This document shows, in pieces, positions 1 to 7,347 of a stretch of 64,000 nt of DNA (position 1 is its first letter; each line of letters begins with the position of its first letter). The stretch is from NCBI GenBank assembly GCA_017404205.1, contig JAFRCV010000021.1, positions 62,001 through 126,000 on the forward strand, given 5' to 3'. This stretch comes from Erysipelotrichaceae bacterium (lineage in GTDB: Bacteria; Bacillota_I; Bacilli_A; Erysipelotrichales; Erysipelotrichaceae). Position numbers and translations under genes: made by a program. Under the pieces are notes generated by a model. The model did no database searches. It had not been told where the DNA came from and was given only the letters and a program-made list of their open reading frames with translations.

Positions 1-328
1 TATTAAATACTAATTTACCTGTGGCGGTTGTAGTGTCTATATCGCCTTCCTTTAGTGATTTGAAATGTACACCCTTTTCATCTAATTTATTCATTAGTTC
101 TATTAGATCTGGTAAAGATCTACCGAATCTAGAGATAGATTCTACTATAACTGTATCTCCTTCTCTTACATAATCCATCATCTTATTTAATTCTGGTCTA
201 TCTTTTATATTCTTGCCTGATACTTTTTCTTCAAAGTACTTATCTATTTTTAAATCTTTAAAAGCTTCTCTTTGGCGAGCCGTGTTTTGTTCTAGTGTTG
301 ATACTCGAATATATGCTATTCTAGCCAT
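1..328 (-). CDS. Serine recombinase (resolvase/invertase family), 3' end cut by window edge
   Basis: The minus-strand frame from the ATG at 328 reads MARIAYIRVSTLEQN and continues to the window edge (109 codons visible). The IRVST motif carries the nucleophilic Ser of the resolvase N-terminal domain. Later motifs such as ESISRFGRS and a LxxL.E..GV.F segment are also typical of the family. A Shine-Dalgarno GGAGGTTAAC lies just before the ATG and overlaps the stop of the upstream gene at 340, so the two form an operon. The C-terminal DNA-binding part is outside the window, so a small resolvase/invertase cannot be separated from a large serine integrase. A tRNA-Leu gene about 1.2 kb away and the orphan neighbour suggest a mobile element (inference). 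Confidence 0.9.
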   Translation of the reverse strand, partial: MARIAYIRVSTLEQNTARQREAFKDLKIDKYFEEKVSGKNIKDRPELNKMMDYVREGDTVIVESISRFGRSLPDLIELMNKLDEKGVHFKSLKEGDIDTTTATGKLVFN

Positions 329-339
329 TGTTAACCTCC

Positions 340-1074
340 TTACATCTTGGACAATTCGTCTTGTGTATTTTTATTAATTTGATCTAACACATCTTTGCTA
401 ATAGTATGTTTTTCGAATTCTAAAGAAGCCACATTAACCTTTAGCAAACAATCCATGAATAAAATAAAGATTTCATCATAGTATTTTTCTACACTTTGTT
501 CTTTTGTTGTTTCTATTTTTTTGATTATTGAATCAACAATAGCGTTATTTATTTCTTCATACACATAACTTAATTGCTGATTATAGATAATTCCTAAAGT
601 ATTGATTTTCCTTGTTAAATAATGTTTGTTCAATTTATCAATTTTTACATCAATAGCTTCTTTAACCACTTGATCTTGATCGTTAAACAAACTATGATCA
701 TACACAGCAAACAATATTAACTTTTTATTCTTTAATTTAATATATTCAATTAAAGAATAATCATTCTTTCTTCTTTGATAATATATATACTCGTTTTCTT
801 GACTCTGTATAGGCTCATTCTCAAATCCTAAGCTTTTTAATAGTTTAGTTGGTATTGTGTTGTAATCTTTTCCCAAATAGGTATCTATAAAACTTTTTAA
901 TTTTCCTCCTTCAACATATAAAGCTTTTCTAATTTCTAAACATATATCTTCACTGATAAAATCTGGTGATTCATATTTACTGAAATTTGTATAATCACAA
1001 TAATAATTTGCAATAACATTTTTACAAAAACATTCATCAAATGTCTTTTTATACTCGTGATTTGTTTTTTCCAT
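340..1074 (-). CDS. Unknown protein in operon with serine recombinase
   Basis: A 244-residue, lysine- and asparagine-rich soluble protein that I do not recognise. It has no signal peptide or membrane segment. Cysteines cluster near the N-terminus (Cys15, Cys17, Cys26). The middle contains an aromatic stretch (YIYYQRRKNDYSLIEYIKLK) followed by a beta-rich segment, and the C-terminal half looks helical. The ATG at 1074 has a strong GGAGG Shine-Dalgarno 5-6 nt upstream. The stop is 11 bp before the recombinase ATG, so the two genes are probably co-expressed and may belong to the same mobile element. No function is claimed. Confidence 0.7.
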   Translation of the reverse strand: MEKTNHEYKKTFDECFCKNVIANYYCDYTNFSKYESPDFISEDICLEIRKALYVEGGKLKSFIDTYLGKDYNTIPTKLLKSLGFENEPIQSQENEYIYYQRRKNDYSLIEYIKLKNKKLILFAVYDHSLFNDQDQVVKEAIDVKIDKLNKHYLTRKINTLGIIYNQQLSYVYEEINNAIVDSIIKKIETTKEQSVEKYYDEIFILFMDCLLKVNVASLEFEKHTISKDVLDQINKNTQDELSKM

Positions 1075-1469
1075 ATTACCTCCATATCTTTAGAGCGTAC
1101 TCATATGATATATAAAAAACATATCACATAAGTCTATATCTTTATTATATGATATATTTCCATATCTTTTAAATATTTTGGACTATATGATACGTTTTAT
1201 TTTGAATTTAAAAGCTGATATATGATGTTTCGTTAATTAAACTATATATGTACCTATTGTTGCTCATTCTGCTCCTATATGTAAAGCTGTGCCATTATTT
1301 CCTTCAATACTAGTTAAAAACGCATTTTTTAAATGCAATCTCCCTTTAAATTTTACTCTTTGAAAATGTAACCACCATAACAATTCCTTATCAAGTAAAA
1401 ACATACAATTTTGATACAAAACTAATGATTTTAAGGGGGTTGCAGGGACTTAAACTCCGGTTTTTGACA
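1075..1469. other. Gene-free AT-rich stretch with repeated ATATGATA-like boxes
   Basis: No coding frame of note. The 150 bp upstream of the 1074 start contains four copies of ATATGATA or a close variant (1103-1110, 1147-1154, 1185-1192, 1220-1227), spaced 44, 38 and 35 bp. They could be operator boxes for the recombinase operon or simply low-complexity AT-rich sequence. A short stretch at 1435-1462 faintly resembles a tRNA T-arm but does not fold convincingly. Confidence 0.35.
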
Positions 1470-1470
1470 C

Positions 1471-1500
1471 AAAAAAAGTGATACATCTTGTCGTATCACT
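1471..1500 (-). terminator. Intrinsic terminator of tRNA-Leu
   Basis: An 8-bp perfect stem (1477-1484 with 1493-1500, loop of 8) is followed on the minus strand by a run of T (the A run at 1471-1477). It lies 15 bp beyond the tRNA 3' end. Confidence 0.85.
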
Positions 1501-1514
1501 ATATTTTTAAATAT

Positions 1515-1597
1515 TGGTCCGGGTGAAGGGACTCGAACCCCCACGGTCACCCACTAGATCCTAAGTCTAGCGCGTCTGCCAATTTCGCCACACCCGG
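1515..1597 (-). tRNA. tRNA-Leu (anticodon TAG)
   Basis: Read on the minus strand, an 83-nt cloverleaf can be drawn: acceptor CCGGGTG with CACCCGG, discriminator A and encoded CCA. The D arm is GCG/CGC, and the anticodon stem CTAGA/TCTAG encloses loop CTTAGGA, giving anticodon TAG. The long variable arm is typical of class II tRNA-Leu, and the T arm contains GGTTCGAGTCC. It has its own promoter and terminator. Confidence 0.95.
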
Positions 1598-1608
1598 AGT
1601 GCTTATTT

Positions 1609-1659
1609 ATGATACAAAAAAACTATTAAAATTGCAATAAATTATGAATAATTTATAAT
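1609..1659. promoter_or_regulatory. Divergent promoters sharing one palindromic -35 box (tRNA-Leu / coaX)
   Basis: TTGCAA at 1632-1637 is its own reverse complement. Rightwards it is followed after 16 bp by TATAAT (1654-1659), placing the start site on the A of the coaX ATG. Leftwards it is followed after 17 bp by TATCAT on the minus strand (1609-1614), placing the start about 5 nt before tRNA-Leu. One hexamer can thus serve as the -35 element of both promoters. Confidence 0.7.
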
Positions 1660-1665
1660 TTAATT

Positions 1666-2442
1666 ATGTTATTAACAATTGATTTAGGCAATACAAGTGC
1701 CAAATTTGCCATCTTTGATGGTAATCAACAAATATGTTTTCTAAACATAGACTCTAAACAAGATGATTATACTGCTATAATCAAAAACTTTTTGTATCGC
1801 AACAATCTAAAGGAAGATTTAATTGAAGATGTTATTATTTCTAGTGTTGTTCCAAACATTAGTAAAGTATTAGAAAAAGTGATATTAAATGTTTTTAATA
1901 AAGAAGCTATCTTTATAAGCCCAAGCAACGATTATGGAATTAAAATTGAAACAGAAAATATTGAAGAAGTAGGAAGTGATTTATTAGTGATGTGTGCTTA
2001 TGCATATCATTTATTTAAACAAGAATTATTAGTTGTATCTTTGGGTACAGCTAGTGTCATATGTCATGTTGATAATGAAGGCTCTTTTAAACACTGCATT
2101 ATTTCTCCAGGATATGGCAAAATTGCGGAAACATTATGGGGAAATGCAGCTAAACTACCAGAATTTGAATTAAAAAGAACGTTGACTTTCTTAGCCAACA
2201 ATACTGTTGATGCTATGAATGTTGGCATCTATCAAGGATATATAGGAACTATTAGATATTTATTAACTGGTATTAAAGCTGAATTAAATAAAGAACCTAA
2301 AATAGTTGCCTGTGGTGGCTTTGGTAAAGAAATAGTAAAAGATATAAAGGAAATAGAATATTATGAGGCCGACATGGTAACAAGCGGTCTTCATTATATC
2401 TATAATAGGTATATTAAAAATGAAATTAATACTGGCATCTAA
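1666..2442 (+). CDS. coaX: Type III pantothenate kinase
   Basis: Phosphorylates pantothenate with ATP, the first step of coenzyme A synthesis, in the cytoplasm. The 258 residues match the family length. The N-terminus MLLTIDLGNTSAKFAIFDG is the ASKHA phosphate-1 motif (D-x-G-N-T), and further family motifs are ISSVVPN and a glycine-rich SLGTAS and CGGFG. There is no Shine-Dalgarno sequence: TATAAT ends 6 nt before the ATG, so the mRNA is predicted leaderless. The 3' end overlaps maf by 23 bp, so the two genes form a small operon ending at the terminator at 2978-3010. Confidence 0.95.
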   Translation: MLLTIDLGNTSAKFAIFDGNQQICFLNIDSKQDDYTAIIKNFLYRNNLKEDLIEDVIISSVVPNISKVLEKVILNVFNKEAIFISPSNDYGIKIETENIEEVGSDLLVMCAYAYHLFKQELLVVSLGTASVICHVDNEGSFKHCIISPGYGKIAETLWGNAAKLPEFELKRTLTFLANNTVDAMNVGIYQGYIGTIRYLLTGIKAELNKEPKIVACGGFGKEIVKDIKEIEYYEADMVTSGLHYIYNRYIKNEINTGI

Positions 2443-2977
2443 ATCTCCTAGAAGAAAACAAATTCTTTCTACATTAAACATTCCTTTTGATGTTGAAGTT
2501 TCGGATATTGTAGAAACAATTGATGAATCTAAGCCTTTAAGAAAAGAAATAGAAAAACTATCCTTTTTAAAAGCAAATGAAGTTTTTAAGAAACACGAAA
2601 ATGATGTTGTAGTAGGTTCTGATACAATTGTTACCTTAAATGATATCGTTTTAGGAAAACCAAAAGATAGAAGCGATGCTTATCGTATGTTAAATCTTCT
2701 ACAAGGCAATAAGCATACAGTAATAACAGCTGTATCTATCATAAGCAAAAATATGTCAGAAACTTTCTCAGTTATTTCTGATGTATATTTCTATCCATTA
2801 AGTGATGAAGAGATAAATAAATATCTTGATAGCGATGAACCATACGATAAAGCTGGCGCTTATGCGATTCAAGGATTAAGTGCAAAATTTATTAAAAAAA
2901 TAGATGGTGACTATTACGCCATTATGGGACTTCCAATTGGTGAACTCTATCATCGTTTAATTAAATATCTAAAATAA
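2420..2977 (+). CDS. maf: Maf-like nucleotide pyrophosphatase (dTTP/UTP type)
   Basis: House-cleaning NTP pyrophosphatase that hydrolyses dTTP, UTP or modified nucleotides to monophosphates; members also affect septum formation. The 185 residues are full length. Visible motifs are LASKSPRRKQIL at the N-terminus, GSDTIV in the middle, GKPKD, and DKAGAYAIQG near residue 150, all characteristic of Maf/YhdE. The start overlaps the 3' end of coaX, implying translational coupling, and the gene ends right at a strong hairpin terminator. The exact nucleotide preference cannot be decided by eye. Confidence 0.95.
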   Translation: MKLILASKSPRRKQILSTLNIPFDVEVSDIVETIDESKPLRKEIEKLSFLKANEVFKKHENDVVVGSDTIVTLNDIVLGKPKDRSDAYRMLNLLQGNKHTVITAVSIISKNMSETFSVISDVYFYPLSDEEINKYLDSDEPYDKAGAYAIQGLSAKFIKKIDGDYYAIMGLPIGELYHRLIKYLK

Positions 2978-3010
2978 AAAATGGTAGATATCATTGATAT
3001 CTACCATTTT
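2978..3010. terminator. Bidirectional intrinsic terminator between maf and the Cthe_2159-like gene
   Basis: A perfect 15-bp inverted repeat with a 3-nt loop; AAAA and TTTT at its ends give U-tracts on both strands. It serves maf (+) and the convergent gene at 3012 (-). Confidence 0.9.
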
Positions 3011-3011
3011 A

Positions 3012-4409
3012 TTATCTTCTGCCAGCAAAGCCACCTGGCATATTTCCTGATGGTGCACTAGGTTGACCACCCGTTTGTTGGCCACCCATTTGGCCACCCA
3101 TTTGGCCGCCCATCATTTGGTTTGTGATTGTATTAACTTGTGTTCCGTTAACAATAATAGTTCCACCATTATATTCAGCGCCGCTATCATAATCAAATGC
3201 AGATTGAGCAGTTATATCAATTGTTCCACCATTTACATAAATATAGCCATTTGAATCAATTGCATCTGTATCACCTTGACCCATCACAATAGTGATTGTT
3301 CCACCATTAATTTCAATTGTTGGTGTATAAGTATATACTTTTTGACCAGCGTTAATTCCATCATCATTAGCTGCTATATATATTACACCATCATTAATAG
3401 TAATATATGTACCTTCAATTCCTTCATATGCTGAAATATTGAAATTACCGCCATCAATTGTCACTTTGCCATCACCATGGATTGCATCATCGCTTGATAC
3501 GATAGTGAATTCACCATCACTAATATAAATATCACCATCACTATGTATGCCATCATCAGCTACATTAATATCAAATGTGCCACTTGAAATAGTTATACTT
3601 AGATCTGATTTAATCCCCTTAAATGATGAATTAGTTGAATTCTTTGTTGTCTTGATATTAAATGTACCACCTTCAATATTCACAAGATTAATACCATAAA
3701 TGCCATCACCTAGTGAATTAATGTTGAAAGTACCACCAGTAATGTAGATAAATCCTTTACTTGTATCTTCATCATTATTTGACTTTAAAGCATCTCCACT
3801 TGATGTAATATTGAATTGTCCATCAGATATTTTTAAACAATCTTTACCACAAATTCCTTGTCCAACTGAGTCAATGTTGTATGTGCCAGAAGTTATAATA
3901 AGATCATCTTTTGAAACAATGCCGTGCTTGTAATTGGCATTTATATTTAGAGTTCCACTTCCATTAATAACTAAATCAGCTTTAGAGAAGATTGTTGCAT
4001 CTACATCGTTATCATCGATCATTGTATATGTTGATGTATCAGTTAAAGTATTAACACTGCCATCAGCTAAAGTGATTGTCACTTTATCAGCTTCTTTAAT
4101 ATAGATACAATTGAAACCATCGTTATTAATAGTTACATTATCCAATACTAATTGAACTTCTTCATCTTTAGATACCTCAACAATTACAGCTCCATTTAAT
4201 TCACCTGTTAAAGTATAAGTACCAGCACTTGTGATATATATATCATCATCACCTACTTCAAGACTTTTCGCATTATTATATGAAGCATCTTTATCTTCAT
4301 CTTTGATAGTTAAATCACTTTGGCCATCTGTTACACTTCCTTCATAAATAACGCTGCTACATCCACACAGTAAGAACAAACATATTAGAGTTATTATAAT
4401 CTTTTTCAT
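3012..4409 (-). CDS. Cthe_2159-type carbohydrate-binding beta-helix lipoprotein
   Basis: A 465-residue secreted lipoprotein: signal peptide MKKIIITLICLFLLCGCSS with lipidated Cys17. The rest is a regular series of short repeats of the type GxYNIxSxxxGI, GTFNINSxGDGI and GEFTIVSSDDAIHGDG. This pattern is that of the Cthe_2159 family of right-handed beta-helix proteins, which in the founding member binds acidic polysaccharide and calcium. The many DDGI/DDAIH motifs are the expected calcium-binding turns. The C-terminus is a low-complexity tail of MGGQ repeats ending GGFAGRR. It is the last gene of an operon with DUF4956 and VTC-domain genes and shares its last bases with the DUF4956 stop. A role at the surface, possibly polymer or metal binding, is inferred. 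Confidence 0.85.
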   Translation of the reverse strand: MKKIIITLICLFLLCGCSSVIYEGSVTDGQSDLTIKDEDKDASYNNAKSLEVGDDDIYITSAGTYTLTGELNGAVIVEVSKDEEVQLVLDNVTINNDGFNCIYIKEADKVTITLADGSVNTLTDTSTYTMIDDNDVDATIFSKADLVINGSGTLNINANYKHGIVSKDDLIITSGTYNIDSVGQGICGKDCLKISDGQFNITSSGDALKSNNDEDTSKGFIYITGGTFNINSLGDGIYGINLVNIEGGTFNIKTTKNSTNSSFKGIKSDLSITISSGTFDINVADDGIHSDGDIYISDGEFTIVSSDDAIHGDGKVTIDGGNFNISAYEGIEGTYITINDGVIYIAANDDGINAGQKVYTYTPTIEINGGTITIVMGQGDTDAIDSNGYIYVNGGTIDITAQSAFDYDSGAEYNGGTIIVNGTQVNTITNQMMGGQMGGQMGGQQTGGQPSAPSGNMPGGFAGRR

Positions 4410-5080
4410 TATAATTCCTCCTTTTCACCAGCCTTTGCACCACACATAATTTCTAAATTACCATTTCTAGTTCTTAATTCATCAATCATTGTTTTTGTTT
4501 GTTTTAAATCTTTTAGATTAACATTATATTCAACTCTATATAGACTACCAAGATTTAGTGTTTTTACACTAACCAATTCATGATCACTTGTATATTTATT
4601 TAAGATTTCTTCAAATGCTTCGTCATAATCTAATGATTCAGGTACAGTTATTTTTAAATATTTTTCATTGATGCCATCTTTACCAAAGCCAATTAGTCCT
4701 AACAAGAATGCTACAAGTAATATAGCTATTGTAAATAATGCTGCTAAGGCAACATAGCCAGTACCACAAATGATACCAATTGCCATTACAATAAAGATAC
4801 ATGTTAGTTCTTTGGCGCTACCTTTAACGCTTCTGAATCTAATTAGTGAGAATGAACCAGCTACTGCTATGCCAGCTCCTAAATTGCCATTAACCATCAC
4901 GATTACTACAGCTTCAATAGCTGGTATTAGCACTAATGATGCCGCAAGCGATTTAGTGTGTTGTGATTTATACATGTAATAGAAAGATACAAGTAGTCCA
5001 AGTACTAAGCTTGTACCTACTGCTATCATAAATTGTGCAACTGTAAATGTTCCAGTAAAAATTGATTTAAATAATTCCAT
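4409..5080 (-). CDS. DUF4956 membrane protein
   Basis: A 223-residue protein with four likely membrane helices in residues 10-130: a first helix at 15-35, a TKSLAASLVLIPAIEAVVIV helix, a glycine-rich GIAVAGSFSLIRFRSV loop-helix, and two later helices. A soluble domain of about 85 residues follows. The conserved FSLIRFRS segment is the hallmark of DUF4956. The family is recurrently encoded beside VTC-domain (polyphosphate polymerase-like) and CotH or Cthe_2159 proteins, as here. Its biochemical role is not established. The start overlaps the upstream VTC gene by 14 bp and has a GGAGA Shine-Dalgarno. Confidence 0.85.
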   Translation of the reverse strand: MELFKSIFTGTFTVAQFMIAVGTSLVLGLLVSFYYMYKSQHTKSLAASLVLIPAIEAVVIVMVNGNLGAGIAVAGSFSLIRFRSVKGSAKELTCIFIVMAIGIICGTGYVALAALFTIAILLVAFLLGLIGFGKDGINEKYLKITVPESLDYDEAFEEILNKYTSDHELVSVKTLNLGSLYRVEYNVNLKDLKQTKTMIDELRTRNGNLEIMCGAKAGEKEEL

Positions 5081-5759
5081 TGTTATTCTCCATTTCTTTT
5101 AAATATGCATTCCCTACTTTTGAGAATGATTTAGGATAAGCTTTAGCTTCATCCAATATTTTTGTTAACCATAGTGGCATACTTTCATTTACTTTTATTT
5201 CCATGATTACGCCATCATTTATTGACTTATCATTTTCTCTGTCTTCTTTTAAACAGATATTCTTAAATCGATAAGTCATGTTTTCATCAAAAGTTATTCT
5301 TAAACTTTCATCTTCTTTTCCTTTATAGCTTCTTCTTTTACAAGCTATATAGATTTTTGGTTTTAATTGTCCATAATAATCTAAGAAATAATTAATCTCT
5401 TTTCCAACTTGTAAATCTTTAAATTCACAAGTATAAATATTATTTAAGACATCTTCATATTGTCCTTGAGTTCTTCTTTTATAGACAATGCCATCAAATT
5501 TCTTTTTAAGTTCTACCTGGATATAATCATCTTTATTAGGAGGATTATAAGCACGGATTCTTAATTTTTCTTTATATTTTGGTTTTTCAATTGATCTTCT
5601 TATTAATTCATAATTATCATTGTCATAATAGATAGACATCAGATTATATTCCTTATAGACATCATCTACAACATAATCTTTAATAAAGTCTTTTATAAGT
5701 GAGTATTGTCTATTATCAAGGAGATATTTCTTTTCGTATCTTTTAAAACTCTCACTCAT
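5067..5759 (-). CDS. VTC-domain protein (polyphosphate polymerase-like)
   Basis: A 230-residue protein consisting of a VTC tunnel domain, the catalytic fold of eukaryotic polyphosphate polymerase Vtc4 and relative of the CYTH/triphosphate tunnel enzymes. Basic residues expected inside the tunnel are visible: RYEKKY (residues 7-12), KEKLRIRAY, VELKKKFDGIVYKRR, CKRRSY and LRITFDENM. A late glutamate, VIMEIKV, fits metal binding, and SKVGNAYL ends the domain. It lacks the membrane and SPX parts of yeast Vtc4; the membrane part may be supplied by the adjacent DUF4956 protein (inference). It is the first gene of the operon, with a GGAGG Shine-Dalgarno before the ATG. Whether it makes polyphosphate or another anionic polymer is unproven. 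Confidence 0.85.
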   Translation of the reverse strand: MSESFKRYEKKYLLDNRQYSLIKDFIKDYVVDDVYKEYNLMSIYYDNDNYELIRRSIEKPKYKEKLRIRAYNPPNKDDYIQVELKKKFDGIVYKRRTQGQYEDVLNNIYTCEFKDLQVGKEINYFLDYYGQLKPKIYIACKRRSYKGKEDESLRITFDENMTYRFKNICLKEDRENDKSINDGVIMEIKVNESMPLWLTKILDEAKAYPKSFSKVGNAYLKEMENNNGII

Positions 5760-5841
5760 TTTTTTGTCCTCCTTTGTCTATATAATAAAAAATGAATGTG
5801 AATTTAATTTGAACTAAAATGAAAAAGAATATGAAATATTC

Positions 5842-5870
5842 TTGTATATAAAAAACGCATATTTTACAAT
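5842..5870 (+). promoter_or_regulatory. Promoter of tRNA-Thr(GGT)
   Basis: TTGTAT at 5842-5847, 17-bp spacer, TACAAT at 5865-5870. The predicted start lies 1-2 nt before the tRNA 5' end. Confidence 0.7.
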
Positions 5871-5878
5871 ATAAGCAT

Positions 5879-5952
5879 GCCGACATAGTATAGTGGTAAT
5901 ACGCATCCATGGTAAGGATGAATCCCGTGTTCAATTCACGGTGTCGGCACCA
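5879..5952 (+). tRNA. tRNA-Thr (anticodon GGT)
   Basis: A 74-nt cloverleaf: acceptor GCCGACA/TGTCGGC, D stem GTAT/ATAC, anticodon stem CATCC/GGATG with loop ATGGTAA (anticodon GGT), T stem CCGTG/CACGG with loop TTCAATT, discriminator A, encoded CCA. The T-loop is slightly atypical but acceptable. Confidence 0.93.
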
Positions 5953-5962
5953 TTATTAAAAT

Positions 5963-5987
5963 AATGCCTATTTAAAGGCGTTTTATT
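5963..5987 (+). terminator. Intrinsic terminator after tRNA-Thr(GGT)
   Basis: A 7-bp stem (5963-5969 with 5976-5982, one G-T pair) is followed by TTTTATTT. It is nearly identical to hairpins at 55970 and, on the other strand, 57675. Confidence 0.8.
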
Positions 5988-6225
5988 TATGTGTGGTCAC
6001 ATTTTGGCCACATTTTATCTATTATTATTAAAAAAGAGGAATTTTCTTCCCCCTTAAGCATATTTCTTTTGTATATCTTTTATTTTGTTTTTTTACATCG
6101 TTAATCGATATTGAATTTAATAAACATTCTTAAAAAAGAAATCTTTTGTATATAAAGAAAATAGGCAAAGAGAAATATAATATGTTAAATATTAGTGAAA
6201 TAAAGATTTGCTTAATCTTTATGAA
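5988..6225. other. Gene-free stretch with a short tandem repeat after the tRNA
   Basis: Immediately after the terminator, a tandem pair of similar units occurs: GTGGTCACATTTT then GGCCACATTTT (about 5992-6015). Read on the minus strand it would encode KMWPKCDHT followed by a stop, resembling C-terminal tails of tRNA-site-specific integrases; it may be an attachment-site scar (inference). A stem at 6201-6208 with 6214-6221 just beyond the DUF3990 stop could be that gene's terminator, although its T tract is weak. Nothing else was recognised. Confidence 0.35.
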
Positions 6226-6771
6226 TTACAAGCTTAATGATTTAGCTAATAATATTTGATAATTTTCTTCTTCTTTTTGAACAATTGAACGATATTTCTT
6301 AATATCTTCTTCTTTTTGGATATGAACAGTCATATATTTTAATTGTTCAAGTGCTTTATTTGATTTGATTACTATTTGTTTATAAGTTGGACCAATAGAT
6401 AATAATTCAAAACATTTATCATCATCAAAAACACCACTAGTTAATATACCATATGTATTATAAAGAATATCATTGGCAACAGGACCAACAATAAGATCAT
6501 ATTCTGAATATATATCTTCATGGCCATTACGATTGGAAAAGATATAATTAAACCAATCTTTATCACGATTAAAATATTTTATTTTTAATGATTCATCATC
6601 TAATTCATATTCGTTAATATAAATATTTTTGTCATATGCCCATCTTTTAGAGAATTCTATGTCATCGGATAAATAAAAGCCCTGTCCAAAATCAGCATTC
6701 TTTCGACCATATTTAATATCAGGCTGTTCAATTGTTGTATAACTTGTATGAAATAGTTGATGTTTTGTCAT
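6226..6771 (-). CDS. DUF3990-family protein
   Basis: A 181-residue protein matching the DUF3990 pattern: an N-terminal LFHTSYTTIEQPDIKYGR strand, then NADFGQGFYLSDD, a KRWA helix start, and YDLIVGPVAND. The family is considered related to the ADP-ribosyltransferase fold and often sits in small two-gene toxin-antitoxin-like cassettes. Here no small antitoxin-like gene (such as DUF3791) is visible on either side, so it is an orphan. There is no Shine-Dalgarno sequence; the promoter TTGTAT-17-TATTAT ends 6 nt before the ATG, predicting a leaderless mRNA. Biochemical activity is not proven for this member. Confidence 0.8.
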   Translation of the reverse strand: MTKHQLFHTSYTTIEQPDIKYGRKNADFGQGFYLSDDIEFSKRWAYDKNIYINEYELDDESLKIKYFNRDKDWFNYIFSNRNGHEDIYSEYDLIVGPVANDILYNTYGILTSGVFDDDKCFELLSIGPTYKQIVIKSNKALEQLKYMTVHIQKEEDIKKYRSIVQKEEENYQILLAKSLSL

Positions 6772-6777
6772 ACAAAA

Positions 6778-6806
6778 ATAATATCGTTATATATGCATTT
6801 ATACAA
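6778..6806 (-). promoter_or_regulatory. Promoter of the DUF3990 gene, predicted leaderless start
   Basis: On the minus strand TTGTAT (6801-6806), 17-bp spacer, TATTAT (6778-6783), then exactly 6 nt to the ATG at 6771, so transcription should start on the start codon. Confidence 0.65.
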
Positions 6807-6816
6807 TGAATATAAT

Positions 6817-7221
6817 CTATAAGTTTCTTAATATATATTCAACTTCCCAAATAGTCTTTTCAACTTTTCTTAATGCTTCATCTATACGCCTTTGCATAAA
6901 GATATCAGTAAAAATATTATCAAACAAGACATCAGCAAAACCTAAAAAATCGCCTGTTTCTAAATCAATATTATTTATATCTCTTAGGTCTCTTAATTCC
7001 TTTTGGAAAACCATTAAATCTCTTTTAGCATCTTCAATATATAATTTAGCATCTTTCATACGATTGTGTTTAATCATTGAAGATATAAAACCACCAGCAA
7101 AGATATCATAAATGCCCCAGCTTTTAGCTTTATCTAAATAATCTCTAGCAATATATAAACTGTCTAATGCTTTATTGCCGGCTTCAATAGCTTCTTGTCT
7201 TTCATCTGTTATATTGATCAT
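6817..7221 (-). CDS. Conserved helical protein of unknown function
   Basis: A 134-residue, probably all-helical soluble protein. It has the distinctive central sequence WGIYDIFAGGFISSMIKHNRM (residues about 35-55) flanked by charged amphipathic helices, and a C-terminal helical pair (IDEALRKVEKTIWEVEYIL). I have the impression of a widespread Bacillota family with this pattern but cannot name it. The start at 7221 has an AAGGA Shine-Dalgarno-like sequence. It is a stand-alone gene between the DUF3990 gene and the DUF6591 lipoprotein. Confidence 0.7.
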   Translation of the reverse strand: MINITDERQEAIEAGNKALDSLYIARDYLDKAKSWGIYDIFAGGFISSMIKHNRMKDAKLYIEDAKRDLMVFQKELRDLRDINNIDLETGDFLGFADVLFDNIFTDIFMQRRIDEALRKVEKTIWEVEYILRNL

Positions 7222-7347
7222 TTTGTTTTCCTTTTAAATAATGTTTTGAAACAACACTAATCTAGTTACTGACAAATTTTTAAGACTATATTTGCCCTAT
7301 TTGCCAGTCGGTTATCATTTATTATTTATATTTTATCATTTAAATTC
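7222..7347. promoter_or_regulatory. Short intergenic region upstream of the helical protein
   Basis: 126 bp between the 7221 start and the 7348 stop, presumably the promoter of the 6817-7221 gene. A tandem ATTTGCC pair occurs near 7289-7303. No clear terminator was seen. Confidence 0.3.

Noticed and set aside
1435-1462. T-arm-like sequence near tRNA-Leu, a possible tRNA fragment
   Set aside because: The stem cannot be completed with 5 good pairs and no acceptor or anticodon part is present.
5752-5934. 60-codon minus-strand frame overlapping tRNA-Thr(GGT)
   Set aside because: It runs through the tRNA gene and has no coding character; a chance frame.
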